DNA of 64,000 bases from Mycolicibacterium arabiense (GTDB lineage Bacteria; Actinomycetota; Actinomycetes; Mycobacteriales; Mycobacteriaceae), in NCBI RefSeq assembly GCF_010731815.2, contig NZ_AP022593.1:5704001-5768000 (forward strand), given 5' to 3'. The notes beneath the pieces were generated by a model that did not search any database, was not told the DNA's origin, and saw only the letters and a program-made list of their open reading frames with translations. Position 1 is the stretch's first letter. The number at the start of each line of letters is the position of its first letter. Shown here piece by piece: positions 47,106 through 56,308 of the stretch. A program made the translations under genes and the position numbers.

Positions 47106-49955
47106 GTGGCCCAGGATGCGCCTACCCAAGACCAGCCAGAAGACATCCAGCAGGACGAGCAGCCGCCCGCGCCGCTGACCGACGCCGGTCCCGGCGACGG
47201 CACTGCTGCCGTCACCGACGCAGACCCGGATGCAACCGGTGACGCCGAAGCGGTCGAGGGCGACGAACCACCCACCGGCACCGAGCCCGACGACGGTGAC
47301 TCCTCAGCCGTCGAGCCCGCAGCCGCCGAACCGGCCGCTGCCGAATCCGAGCCCGAGCCACCCGCTCGCGGTGTCCTCTCACCGTTCTCCTATGTGGAGG
47401 AGCCGGAACCGGAACTGCCGCGTGCCACGCCGGATGCCGGCGCCCAAGCCGTCGACTATCGCCCCTTGTTCGTCGCGCCACCACTGTTCGTCGCACCGCG
47501 ACCGGCCCAACCGGTGGACGATGACGACGATGACGACGTCGACGACGTGGACGACTCCGACGACGACGACACCGACTCCGACGATGCGGCCGTCGACGCC
47601 GACACCGACGACGATTCGGCCGACGACCGGCCCGCCAACCGCCGCCGTCGGCGCGGACGCCGTGGCCGCGGCCGCGGGCGCGGTGAGCAGAGCAGCGACG
47701 ACGCAGGCGACGACACCGACGAGGAGTCGACCGACGACGCTGACTCCGACGACGACTCCGATGACGAGGACGGCGCCGACGACGACAACGCCGGCGGCGA
47801 GGGCGCTACCCGTCGCAGGCGGCGCCGCCGCAGGCGCAAGTCGGGGACAGGCGACGGCGACGACGCCACCTCGACCGACGACCCGCCGAACACCGTCGTG
47901 CACGAGCGCGCACCGCGCGAACGGTCGGAACGCCCGGAGAAGTCGAACAAGTCCGACGAGATCCAGGGCATCAGCGGCTCCACGCGGCTCGAGGCCAAGC
48001 GTCAGCGCCGGCGCGACGGCCGCGACGCGGGTCGACGTCGTCCGCCGATCCTGAGCGAGGCGGAGTTCCTCGCCCGCCGCGAGGCCGTCGAACGCGTGAT
48101 GGTCGTCCAAGACAAGGTCCGCACCGAACCGCCGCACGAAGGCGCCCGCTACACGCAGATCGCCGTCCTCGAGGACGGCGTGGTGGTCGAGCACTTCGTG
48201 ACCTCAGCCGGTTCCGCGTCGCTCGTCGGAAACGTGTACCTCGGCATCGTGCAGAACGTGCTGCCCTCGATGGAGGCGGCATTCGTCGACATCGGCCGCG
48301 GCCGCAACGGCGTGCTCTACGCCGGTGAGGTGAACTGGGAGGCTGCGGGCCTCGGCGGTGCGCAGCGCAAGATCGAGCAGGCACTGAAGCCGGGCGACTA
48401 CGTCGTCGTCCAGGTGAGCAAGGACCCCGTCGGACACAAGGGCGCCCGCCTCACCACCCAGCTGTCGCTGGCCGGCCGCTACCTGGTCTACGTGCCGGGG
48501 GCGTCGTCGACCGGCATCAGCCGCAAGCTTCCCGACACCGAACGGCAGCGCCTGAAGGAGATCCTGCGCGAGGTGGTGCCCGCCGACGCGGGCGTCATCA
48601 TCCGCACGGCGTCCGAGGGCGTGAAGGAAGAGGACATCCGCTCCGACGTCGATCGGTTGCAGGAGCGCTGGAAGCAGATCGAGGCGAAGGCCACCGAGAT
48701 CACCGGCAAGGCCGCCGGTGCCGCGGTTGCGCTCTACGAGGAGCCCGACGTCCTGGTCAAGGTCATCCGCGATCTCTTCAACGAGGACTTCTCCGGGCTG
48801 ATCGTCTCCGGTGACGACGCGTGGAACACGATCAACGACTACGTGACCTCGGTTGCGCCGGAACTCCTGCCGCGGATGACGCGGTACGAGCCGGCCCAGC
48901 CCGATGGTCCCGACGTCTTCGCCGTCCACCGCATCGACGAACAGTTGGTCAAGGCGATGGACCGCAAGGTGTGGCTGCCGTCGGGCGGCACGCTGGTGAT
49001 CGATCGCACCGAGGCGATGACCGTCGTCGACGTCAACACCGGCAAGTTCACCGGCTCCGGTGGAAACCTCGAGCAGACCGTGACGCGCAACAACCTCGAG
49101 GCTGCCGAGGAGACCGTCCGCCAGCTGCGGCTGCGCGACATCGGCGGAATCATCGTCATCGACTTCATCGACATGGTGCTGGAGTCCAACCGGGATCTGG
49201 TGCTGCGCCGTCTCACCGAGGCGCTCTCGCGGGACCGCACGCGCCACCAGGTGTCCGAGGTGACCTCGCTGGGCCTGGTGCAGCTGACCCGCAAGAAGCT
49301 GGGTACCGGCCTCATCGAGGCGTTCTCCACGACCTGCTCGCACTGTGCCGGCCGCGGGATCATGCTGCACGGTGATCCGGTCGACTCCGGCGCTCCGTCG
49401 AGCCAGGGACGCAAGTCCGAGCCCGGCGCAGGCCGGCGTGGCAAGCGGGGCAAGAAGGGCGGCCGCACCGAGGAAGTGCCGGTCGCGAAGGTTCCCCCGC
49501 ACGCCGTGGGTGAGCACCCGATGTTCAAGGCGATGGCGGCGGCGAACGGCCGCAGTGACGACGAGACCGACGAGACCGACGAGGACGACATCGAACTCGA
49601 AGGCGATGACGTTGCCGCCGAAGGCGTCGTCGGCGAGGTCGTGGACGAAGCCGTCGACGAGGACGTCGAGGACTCCGACGACGAAGACTCCGACGAGGAG
49701 GACTCCGACGATGACGACCTCGACGACGACGAAGACGACGATGACGAGGACGACGACATCGAGGTCATCTCCGACGACGATGACGACGACTCGGATGACG
49801 ACGATGACGACGACGACTCCGACGACGACGACTCCGACTCGGATGACGACGACGAGGATGACGAGGACGACGAGCCCGTGCTGGTTGCGACCAGTCGCCC
49901 ACGTCGACGTCGCGCAGCCGCGCGACCTGCCGGACCGCCGAGTCAGGATGGGTGA
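47106..49955 (+). CDS. rne: Ribonuclease E/G
   Basis: RNase E is the main endonuclease for mRNA turnover and rRNA processing. The 949-residue product has a long acidic, Arg-patched N-terminal extension (1 to about 320), the S1 domain (about 345-430), the RNase H-like and DNase I-like catalytic core with IIVIDFIDMVLESNRD near residue 684, and the zinc link CSHCAGRG near 744. The C-terminal tail (about 800-949) is nearly all Asp, Glu and Ser, then ends Arg-rich. GTG at 47106 has GAGGAG five bases before. Both low-complexity arms are typical of mycobacterial RNase E, which scaffolds a degradosome, but the acid runs here are very long. Confidence 0.97.
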   Translation: MAQDAPTQDQPEDIQQDEQPPAPLTDAGPGDGTAAVTDADPDATGDAEAVEGDEPPTGTEPDDGDSSAVEPAAAEPAAAESEPEPPARGVLSPFSYVEEPEPELPRATPDAGAQAVDYRPLFVAPPLFVAPRPAQPVDDDDDDDVDDVDDSDDDDTDSDDAAVDADTDDDSADDRPANRRRRRGRRGRGRGRGEQSSDDAGDDTDEESTDDADSDDDSDDEDGADDDNAGGEGATRRRRRRRRRKSGTGDGDDATSTDDPPNTVVHERAPRERSERPEKSNKSDEIQGISGSTRLEAKRQRRRDGRDAGRRRPPILSEAEFLARREAVERVMVVQDKVRTEPPHEGARYTQIAVLEDGVVVEHFVTSAGSASLVGNVYLGIVQNVLPSMEAAFVDIGRGRNGVLYAGEVNWEAAGLGGAQRKIEQALKPGDYVVVQVSKDPVGHKGARLTTQLSLAGRYLVYVPGASSTGISRKLPDTERQRLKEILREVVPADAGVIIRTASEGVKEEDIRSDVDRLQERWKQIEAKATEITGKAAGAAVALYEEPDVLVKVIRDLFNEDFSGLIVSGDDAWNTINDYVTSVAPELLPRMTRYEPAQPDGPDVFAVHRIDEQLVKAMDRKVWLPSGGTLVIDRTEAMTVVDVNTGKFTGSGGNLEQTVTRNNLEAAEETVRQLRLRDIGGIIVIDFIDMVLESNRDLVLRRLTEALSRDRTRHQVSEVTSLGLVQLTRKKLGTGLIEAFSTTCSHCAGRGIMLHGDPVDSGAPSSQGRKSEPGAGRRGKRGKKGGRTEEVPVAKVPPHAVGEHPMFKAMAAANGRSDDETDETDEDDIELEGDDVAAEGVVGEVVDEAVDEDVEDSDDEDSDEEDSDDDDLDDDEDDDDEDDDIEVISDDDDDDSDDDDDDDDSDDDDSDSDDDDEDDEDDEPVLVATSRPRRRRAAARPAGPPSQDG
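49552..49882 (+). repeat. GAC/GAT trinucleotide-rich tract encoding the acidic RNase E tail
   Basis: Dense GAC, GAT and GAG codons with scattered TCC give repeated Asp/Glu/Ser. Similar, shorter tracts are at about 47517-47640 and 47689-47790 in the same gene. Such tracts can change length by slippage. Confidence 0.7.
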
Positions 49956-49976
49956 ATCGGTCGGCGGTGAGGCGGT

Positions 49977-50006
49977 TTGACCCCTTACCCGCTGGTCACG
50001 TAATCT
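49977..50006 (+). promoter_or_regulatory. Promoter of the rplU-rpmA-obg-proB unit
   Basis: TTGACC (49977-49982), an 18-base spacer and TAATCT (50001-50006) form a good SigA-type promoter. Transcription would begin near 50013, leaving a leader of about 125 bases before rplU. Confidence 0.7.
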
Positions 50007-50138
50007 TGAGCAGTTGTCCGTCGGCTTTGCGATGATCCGAGCCGGTGACAGCGGGGCTTCGAACCCGCACCCCCAGACCACGCGAGCAGCTTTCGGGCAG
50101 CGCGCGCCCGCAACACAGACGTAGAGGATGACGACACG

Positions 50139-50450
50139 ATGGCGACGTACGCAATCGTCAAGACCGGCGGCAAGCAGTACAAGGTCGCGGTCGGAGACAT
50201 AGTCAAGGTCGAGAAGCTGGAACTCGAAGCCGGCGCTTCCGTGTCGCTGCCCGTGGCGCTCGTCGTCGACGGCGCGAATGTCACGACCGACGCGAGCGAC
50301 CTGGAGAAGGTCGCCGTGACGGCCGAGGTGCTCGAGCACACCAAGGGCCCGAAGATCCGGATCCACAAGTTCAAGAACAAGACCGGCTACCACAAGCGGC
50401 AGGGCCACCGTCAGAAGCTGACGGTCGTCAAGGTCACCGACATCGCCTGA
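50139..50450 (+). CDS. rplU: 50S ribosomal protein L21
   Basis: L21 binds 23S rRNA near L20. The 103-residue product starts [17 protein letters not shown] and ends with [20 protein letters not shown], both family signatures. It heads the conserved rplU-rpmA-obg block. Confidence 0.99.
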   Translation: MATYAIVKTGGKQYKVAVGDIVKVEKLELEAGASVSLPVALVVDGANVTTDASDLEKVAVTAEVLEHTKGPKIRIHKFKNKTGYHKRQGHRQKLTVVKVTDIA

Positions 50451-50497
50451 TGTTCGTCCACGCAGACAACACCGACTACTAGTAGGGGAGCAACCAC

Positions 50498-50788
50498 ATG
50501 GCACACAAGAAGGGCGCTTCCAGCTCGCGCAACGGTCGTGACTCGAATTCGCAGCGCCTCGGCGTCAAGCGCTTCGGCGGCCAGGTCGTCAAGGCCGGCG
50601 AGATCATCGTCCGCCAGCGCGGCACGCACTTCCACCCCGGCGTGAACGTCGGACGCGGTGGGGACGACACCCTGTTCGCGACCGCTCCCGGCGCAGTGCA
50701 GTTCGGTGAGAAGCGCGGACGCAAGACCGTCAACATCGTTCGCATCGCGCGACCGGGGTCTGACGTCTCCGCCACCTCGAACGCCTAG
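50498..50788 (+). CDS. rpmA: 50S ribosomal protein L27
   Basis: L27 lies at the peptidyl-transferase centre. The 96-residue product starts [15 protein letters not shown] and has the signature [15 protein letters not shown]. No N-terminal extension for protease cleavage is present, as is usual in actinobacteria. It follows rplU by 47 bases. Confidence 0.99.
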   Translation: MAHKKGASSSRNGRDSNSQRLGVKRFGGQVVKAGEIIVRQRGTHFHPGVNVGRGGDDTLFATAPGAVQFGEKRGRKTVNIVRIARPGSDVSATSNA

Positions 50789-50814
50789 GGCTCGCACTTC
50801 CAACGTCGACGTCG

Positions 50815-50855
50815 ACGTTCTGCAGTGCGGCTCTCGCAGTCGGACTGCAGAACGT
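50815..50855 (+). terminator. Stem-loop between rpmA and obg
   Basis: ACGTTCTGCAGT and ACTGCAGAACGT form a perfect 12-bp stem with a 17-base loop, 26 bases after rpmA and 26 bases before obg. It may act as an attenuator, partial terminator or processing site that sets ribosomal protein expression above obg. Confidence 0.6.
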
Positions 50856-50881
50856 AGATTTCGTCTTGGAAAGGAACCCCG

Positions 50882-52330
50882 ATGCCCCGTTTCGTCGATC
50901 GCGTCGTCATTCATGCGCGAGCAGGCAACGGCGGTCACGGCTGCGCCTCGGTGCACCGCGAGAAGTTCAAGCCGCTCGGTGGTCCCGACGGCGGTAACGG
51001 TGGTCGCGGCGGCAGTGTCGTGCTCGTCGTCGACCCGCAGGTGCACACCCTGCTCGACTTCCACTTCCACCCGCACGTCGTAGCCCCGTCGGGCAAGCAG
51101 GGCGCCGGTAGCAACCGTGACGGCGCGGCCGGTGCCGATCTCGAGGTACGGGTGCCCGACGGCACCGTCGTCCTCGACGAGCAGGGGCGACTACTCGCCG
51201 ATCTGGTTGGCGAGGGAACCCGGTTCGACGCAGCCACCGGCGGACGCGGTGGCCTCGGCAACGCCTCACTGGCATCCCGGGCGCGCAAGGCGCCGGGCTT
51301 CGCCCTGCTGGGCGAAGAAGGCCAGACCCGCGACCTCACCCTCGAACTCAAGACCGTCGCCGACGTCGGTCTCGTCGGTTTCCCGTCGGCTGGCAAGTCC
51401 TCACTCGTCTCGGTGATCTCGGCGGCCAAGCCGAAGATCGCGGACTACCCGTTCACCACGCTGACGCCGAACCTCGGCGTCGTGTCCGCGGGCGACCACA
51501 CCTTCACCGTCGCCGACGTGCCGGGCCTGATTCCGGGAGCGTCGCACGGCCGAGGCCTGGGCCTCGACTTCCTGCGGCACATCGAACGCTGCGCGGTCCT
51601 GGTACACGTCGTCGACTGCGCGACCATGGAACCGGGTCGTGATCCGATCTCGGACATCGACGCACTGGAGGCCGAACTCGCCGCCTACGTGCCGACGCTC
51701 CAGGGCGATCAGACCCTGGGCGACCTGGCCGAGCGGCCCCGCGCCGTCGTGCTCAACAAGATCGACGTGCCCGACGCGCGCGAGATGGCGGACTTCATCC
51801 GCGGTGAGATCGCCGAACGCTACGGCTGGCCGGTCTTCGAGGTGTCCGCCGTGAGCCGAGATGGGCTGCGGCCGTTGATCTTCGCGCTGTGGGACATGGT
51901 GGCCGCCTATCGCGCAGCGCAGCCCGTTGTCGCGCCGCGGCGTCCCGTGATCAGGCCCGTCGCCATCGACGAGAGCGGTTTCACCGTCAGCTCCGACGGC
52001 GACGGCGGGTTCGTGGTGCGTGGCACCCGGCCCGAGCGCTGGATCAGCCAGACCGACTTCGGCAACGACGAGGCCGTTGGTTATCTCGGCGACCGGCTGG
52101 CCCGGCTCGGCGTCGAGGACGAACTGCTCAAGCTCGGTGCCCGTCCGGGATGCGCCGTGACCATCGGCGCCGTGACGTTCGATTGGGAGCCGCAGACACC
52201 GGCAGGCGTCGACATCACGATGACGGGGCGCGGCACCGACATCCGCATCGACCAGAGTGACCGCATCGGAGCGGCGGAACGCAAGATCGCGCGGCGGGAG
52301 CGCCGCAAGCCCGGCAGCGACGACGAGTGA
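50882..52330 (+). CDS. obg: Obg-family GTPase
   Basis: Obg is an essential GTPase of 50S ribosome maturation and stress response. The 482-residue product has the Gly-rich Obg fold (residues 1-158, GNGGHG and [12 protein letters not shown]), the G domain with P-loop [13 protein letters not shown] near 166, DVPG near 213 and NKID near 292, and the C-terminal OCT domain (about 350-430). GGAAAGGA precedes the ATG. It overlaps proB as GTGA. Confidence 0.98.
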   Translation: MPRFVDRVVIHARAGNGGHGCASVHREKFKPLGGPDGGNGGRGGSVVLVVDPQVHTLLDFHFHPHVVAPSGKQGAGSNRDGAAGADLEVRVPDGTVVLDEQGRLLADLVGEGTRFDAATGGRGGLGNASLASRARKAPGFALLGEEGQTRDLTLELKTVADVGLVGFPSAGKSSLVSVISAAKPKIADYPFTTLTPNLGVVSAGDHTFTVADVPGLIPGASHGRGLGLDFLRHIERCAVLVHVVDCATMEPGRDPISDIDALEAELAAYVPTLQGDQTLGDLAERPRAVVLNKIDVPDAREMADFIRGEIAERYGWPVFEVSAVSRDGLRPLIFALWDMVAAYRAAQPVVAPRRPVIRPVAIDESGFTVSSDGDGGFVVRGTRPERWISQTDFGNDEAVGYLGDRLARLGVEDELLKLGARPGCAVTIGAVTFDWEPQTPAGVDITMTGRGTDIRIDQSDRIGAAERKIARRERRKPGSDDE

Positions 52331-53469
52331 CCAGCGTGCACTCCGGCGATCCGGCGCGCTCGGCGCACCGGGAGGCCATCCGCACCGCGCGCAGCGTCGT
52401 GGTCAAGGTGGGCACCACCGCACTGACCACCCCGTCGGGCGTGTTCGACGCCGGTCGGCTGGCCGACCTCGCCGATGCCATCGAGTCGCGGATGCAGGCC
52501 GGGTCCGACGTCGTCATCGTCTCCTCGGGTGCCATTGCCGCTGGCATGGAACCGCTGCGGCTGACGAAGCGACCCGCCGACCTCGCGACGAAGCAGGCAG
52601 CGGCCAGCGTCGGGCAGGTCGCGCTGGTCAACGCGTGGAGTTCGGCGTTCGGCCGCTACCGGCGCACCGTCGGGCAGGTGCTGCTGACCGCGCACGACAT
52701 CGCGATGCGCGTGCAACACAACAACGCTCAGCGCACTCTGGATCGGCTGCGGGCCCTGCACGCCGTGGCCATCGTGAACGAGAACGACACCGTGGCCACT
52801 AACGAGATCCGGTTCGGCGACAACGACAGGCTCTCGGCTCTGGTGGCGCACCTCGTCGGAGCCGACGCGCTGATCCTGCTCTCGGACATCGACGGCCTGT
52901 ACGACGGTGACCCCCGCAAGGCGCCTGCAGACGATCCGGCGCGCTTCATCTCCGAGGTGGCGGCGCCCGACGATCTGGACGGTGTCGTCGCGGGTGGTGG
53001 GAGCAGGCTCGGTACCGGCGGGATGGCGTCCAAGTTGTCCTCGGCGCTGTTGGCAGCCGACGCGGGCGTACCCGTGCTGCTGGCCGCTGCCGCCGACGCG
53101 GCGACGGCGTTGGCCGATGCCTCGGTGGGCACGGTCTTCGCCCCGCGATCGGAACGGATGACGGCCCGGCGGTTCTGGGTGCGCTACGCCGCCGAATCGG
53201 CCGGCGTACTGACCCTCGACGACGGTGCGGTGCGCGCAGTGCTCGACCGACGCCGGTCGCTGCTGCCCGCGGGCATCGTCGCGGTCTCGGGCCGCTTCCA
53301 CGGCGGCGACGTCGTCGAGTTGCGCGGAACCGACGAGGTGACGGTGGCGCGCGGCGTCGTGGCGTACGACGCGGGCGAACTGTCGGGCATGGTCGGTCGG
53401 TCGACCTCGGACCTACCCGCGGAGATGCGCAGGCCGGCCGTGCACGCCGACGATCTGGTCGCCGTCTAG
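52327..53469 (+). CDS. proB: Glutamate 5-kinase
   Basis: ProB makes gamma-glutamyl phosphate, the first step of proline synthesis; ProA is encoded at 61014. The 380-residue product has an amino-acid kinase domain ([11 protein letters not shown] near residue 23, [11 protein letters not shown] near 60, [17 protein letters not shown] near 154) and a C-terminal PUA domain (about 285-365). The GTG start overlaps the obg stop. Its stop overlaps the convergent TetR gene by 4 bases. Confidence 0.97.
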   Translation: MTSVHSGDPARSAHREAIRTARSVVVKVGTTALTTPSGVFDAGRLADLADAIESRMQAGSDVVIVSSGAIAAGMEPLRLTKRPADLATKQAAASVGQVALVNAWSSAFGRYRRTVGQVLLTAHDIAMRVQHNNAQRTLDRLRALHAVAIVNENDTVATNEIRFGDNDRLSALVAHLVGADALILLSDIDGLYDGDPRKAPADDPARFISEVAAPDDLDGVVAGGGSRLGTGGMASKLSSALLAADAGVPVLLAAAADAATALADASVGTVFAPRSERMTARRFWVRYAAESAGVLTLDDGAVRAVLDRRRSLLPAGIVAVSGRFHGGDVVELRGTDEVTVARGVVAYDAGELSGMVGRSTSDLPAEMRRPAVHADDLVAV

Positions 53470-54095
53470 GGCGACTCCAAGTACAGCGTGCTCCAGAGGA
53501 TTTGGGTGAGCGTGTTGGCCAGGTCGGCGTCGTAGGTCGCCGGTCGGCCCGGCAGGGTCTGTTGGCACGCCCGTTCGACCATCCACGTGAGCGTGGTCGC
53601 AGTCGGTTCGGGTTCCAGGCCGGCGCGAATGGTGCCGTCCGCGCGGCCCGATTCGATGACCTCGGCGAGGCGATCGGCGATCTGGGTGATGAGATCGGTG
53701 TACGTGGCGCCCACCTGCGGGTCGTAGGCGGACATCTCGTTCAACGCGACGAGTAGCTGTTGGTGGCGGCGGAAGGCCGCGATGATCGCCGTCATCGCGG
53801 CGCGGGCGTCGGCGGGGTCGTGCCGTTCCGCGACGCTCCACCAGCGGGCGGCACCCGCGGCGAGGTCGCCGAACACCTGGTCCGCCAACCGGCGCAGCAG
53901 GTGGCCCTTGTCCTCGAAGTAGACGTAGAAGCTGGCGCGGGAGATGCCCGCCTCGGTGGCGAGCCTGTCGACGCTCAGCTCGGTGAAGCTCGCGCCGCCA
54001 CCCATCAATCGATCGGTGGCGTCGAGCAGTTGACGCTCGATGCGCTCGCGGCGCTCTTGCCTTTTCGCCTGCGGTTTGCGGGTGACGGACGGCAT
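53466..54095 (-). CDS. TetR-family regulator
   Basis: The 209-residue product has an N-terminal TetR helix-turn-helix (residues about 17-65) with [20 protein letters not shown] and a variable ligand-binding C-terminal domain. It is divergent from the P450 gene, and a perfect inverted repeat lies 13 bases before the P450 start. It most likely represses that gene until a ligand binds. Confidence 0.92.
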   Translation of the reverse strand: MPSVTRKPQAKRQERRERIERQLLDATDRLMGGGASFTELSVDRLATEAGISRASFYVYFEDKGHLLRRLADQVFGDLAAGAARWWSVAERHDPADARAAMTAIIAAFRRHQQLLVALNEMSAYDPQVGATYTDLITQIADRLAEVIESGRADGTIRAGLEPEPTATTLTWMVERACQQTLPGRPATYDADLANTLTQILWSTLYLESP

Positions 54096-54141
54096 CGCCC
54101 CAGGTTAACGGAGGCGTCCACACCTTGACTAGACATAGTGC

Positions 54142-54158
54142 CCAGACTTATTGTCTGG
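54142..54158. promoter_or_regulatory. Candidate TetR operator over the P450 promoter
   Basis: CCAGAC-TTATT-GTCTGG is a perfect inverted repeat. It overlaps the -10 region of a promoter with TTGACT at 54125, so binding would block RNA polymerase. Transcription would start within a few bases of the P450 ATG at 54162, making a nearly leaderless mRNA. Confidence 0.6.
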
Positions 54159-54161
54159 CCT

Positions 54162-55427
54162 ATGACTGTGTTGCCGCTCACATCTCCCACTCGCGCGTAC
54201 GACCCGATCGACCTGTCTTCGCGGGCGTTCTGGTCGACCACCGCCGCCGACCGCGAGAAGACCTTCGCCGTGCTGCGCGCCGACCGCCCGGTGAGCTGGC
54301 ATCCGCCGGTCGAGGACGCGCTGATGCACGATCCGTCCGACCGTGGCTACTGGGCCGTCACGCGGCACGCCGACATCGTCACCGTCAGCCGCGACAGCGA
54401 GACGTTCCTGTCCGGCAAGGGCGTGCTGTTCGAGAACGTGCCGGAGGAACTGCTCGAGGCCTCGCAGTCCTTCCTCGCCATGGATGCACCGCGGCACACC
54501 ATGCTGCGCAAGGTCGCGCACGCCGCGTTCACCCCGCGTCAGGTGCGGCGCATCGAGGACTCGATCGGGGACAACGCGCGGGCGGTCGTTGGCGAACTGC
54601 GCGCCGCGGGAACGGGTGCCGACTTCGTCGAGCACTGCGCGAGGGAACTCCCGATCCGCACGCTCTCGGACATGGTCGGCATCCCGGAATCCGAGCGCGC
54701 TCAGGTGGCAGAGGCCGCCGACGCCTTGGTCTCCTGGGGTGACCCGGTGTACCTGGCCGGGCGCAATCCCCTCGAGGTGCTGATCGGCGCCCAGATGTAC
54801 CTGCACCAGGTGGCGGGTGCGCTCGCCGCGGATCGCCGCGCGAACCCCGGCGACGATCTGATCAGTGCCCTCGTCCACAGCGAGGTCGACGGCGATCGCC
54901 TCACCGACGCCGAGGTGGCTGCCTTCTTCGTCCTGCTCGCCGTTGCGGGCAACGACACCACGCGACAGACGGCCAGTCACGCCGTACGGGCTCTGACCGA
55001 GTTCGGCGACCAACGGGCTTGGCTGGCAGCGGACTTCGACGACAGGATCGGCAGCGCCGTCGAGGAGTTCGTCCGGTGGGCGACCCCCGTGATGACATTC
55101 CGGCGCACGGCTGCCGTGGACGTCGAACTGGCTGGCGAGAAGATCGCGGCGGGGGACAAGGTCGTGATGTTCTACGCCTCGGGCAACTTCGACACGGGCG
55201 TGTTCGACGCACCCGGTGTGCTCGACCTCGGCCGCAAGCCCAACCCGCATCTCGGCTTCGGCGGCGGGGGAAGGCATTTCTGCCTGGGCGCGCACGTCGC
55301 CCGCGCACAGCTGCGGGCGCTGACCCACGAGCTGATCACCCAGCTGCCAACCATCACCGCTGGCACACCGGATTACCTGCAGGGCAACTTCGTTCACGCG
55401 ATCCGATCGATGCCGGTCACGTTCTAG
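54162..55427 (+). CDS. Cytochrome P450
   Basis: This haem monooxygenase oxidises a lipophilic substrate with electrons from ferredoxin. The 421-residue product shows the I-helix AGNDTTRQT near residue 268, the K-helix EEFVRW near 302, and the haem loop FGGGGRHFCLGAHVAR with the cysteine ligand near residue 371. The ATG at 54162 was chosen by the promoter position; an ATG 24 bases upstream lies in the operator. The sequence resembles mycobacterial steroid or fatty acid hydroxylases such as the CYP125/142/124 groups, but I cannot name the subfamily. Confidence 0.95.
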   Translation: MTVLPLTSPTRAYDPIDLSSRAFWSTTAADREKTFAVLRADRPVSWHPPVEDALMHDPSDRGYWAVTRHADIVTVSRDSETFLSGKGVLFENVPEELLEASQSFLAMDAPRHTMLRKVAHAAFTPRQVRRIEDSIGDNARAVVGELRAAGTGADFVEHCARELPIRTLSDMVGIPESERAQVAEAADALVSWGDPVYLAGRNPLEVLIGAQMYLHQVAGALAADRRANPGDDLISALVHSEVDGDRLTDAEVAAFFVLLAVAGNDTTRQTASHAVRALTEFGDQRAWLAADFDDRIGSAVEEFVRWATPVMTFRRTAAVDVELAGEKIAAGDKVVMFYASGNFDTGVFDAPGVLDLGRKPNPHLGFGGGGRHFCLGAHVARAQLRALTHELITQLPTITAGTPDYLQGNFVHAIRSMPVTF

Positions 55428-56254
55428 CGCGCGGCTGTCACCAGTTCGTCGGACAGCAGTGCGAGCAACTCCGAGCAACCGCCCTCGACCTTCACCGAGG
55501 CGAGCGGGTCACCACGGGTCGCTCCCCGGTTCAGGATCGCAATCGGCTTGCCTGCCGCCGCCGCATGCCGGACGAAGCGCAGCCCCGAGAACACGGTGAG
55601 CGAGGAACCGGCGACCAGGAGTGCCTCGGCGTCGTCGACGAGCGAGTACGCGCGCGCCACACGGGGTTTGGGCACGCTCTCGCCGAAGTAGACGATGTCG
55701 GGCTTGAGCATGCCGCCGCACCTGGGACAGTCGACGAACCGGAACGACGCGGTGTCGTCGACGCGCGCGTCGGCGTCGGGCGCCACGGCGATTCCACCCA
55801 CCCGTTCGGCGCGTTCGATGAAGCCCGGGTTGAGCGCCTCCAGCTGCTCGGCGAGGTCGGCGCGCGACAGCGTGAAGCCGCATGCGAGACAGACCACCTG
55901 CGCGTAGGTGCCGTGCAGGTCGACCACGTTGCGACTGCCTGCCTTGGTGTGCAGCAGGTCGACGTTCTGGGTGATGACGCCGGTGACGACACCTGCCCGC
56001 TCAAGGGCCGCCAGGGCACGGTGACCGGCGTTGGGCAACGTCTCCGCCATGTGCCGCCACCCGATGTGGTTGCGCGCCCAGTACCGCTGGCGGAACTCCG
56101 CGTCGGAGGTGAACTGCCGGATGGTCATGGGGTTGCTCGGCGGTGAGTCGGGGCCACGGTAATCCGGGATGCCGGAGTCGGTGGACATTCCGGCGCCGGT
56201 GAGCACGGCGACGCGTTGGCCCGCGAGCAGGCTGATCAGTTCGGGGCCTTCCAC
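55424..56254 (-). CDS. NAD-dependent protein deacylase (sirtuin)
   Basis: The 276-residue Sir2 product has the NAD-binding [15 protein letters not shown] near residue 20, [12 protein letters not shown] near 110, the catalytic His in [11 protein letters not shown] near 128, two CxxC zinc pairs (CLAC near 136 and CPRC near 188) and [10 protein letters not shown] near 225. The start is GTG at 56254; upstream open frame overlaps nadE and is a shadow. Convergent with the P450 gene by 4 bases and divergent from nadE. Placement next to nadE, which makes its cosubstrate, is notable. Confidence 0.93.
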   Translation of the reverse strand: MEGPELISLLAGQRVAVLTGAGMSTDSGIPDYRGPDSPPSNPMTIRQFTSDAEFRQRYWARNHIGWRHMAETLPNAGHRALAALERAGVVTGVITQNVDLLHTKAGSRNVVDLHGTYAQVVCLACGFTLSRADLAEQLEALNPGFIERAERVGGIAVAPDADARVDDTASFRFVDCPRCGGMLKPDIVYFGESVPKPRVARAYSLVDDAEALLVAGSSLTVFSGLRFVRHAAAAGKPIAILNRGATRGDPLASVKVEGGCSELLALLSDELVTAAR

Positions 56255-56308
56255 CCCGTCCAGGATAGGCCGTGCATGATTCAGTCGGTTCGCGGGCAAC
56301 AATGAGGC

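Noticed and set aside
48204..50504. Open frame of 766 codons opposite rne and rplU
   Set aside because: It spans two real genes and an intergenic promoter and reads as Val-rich repeats opposite the acidic RNase E tail.
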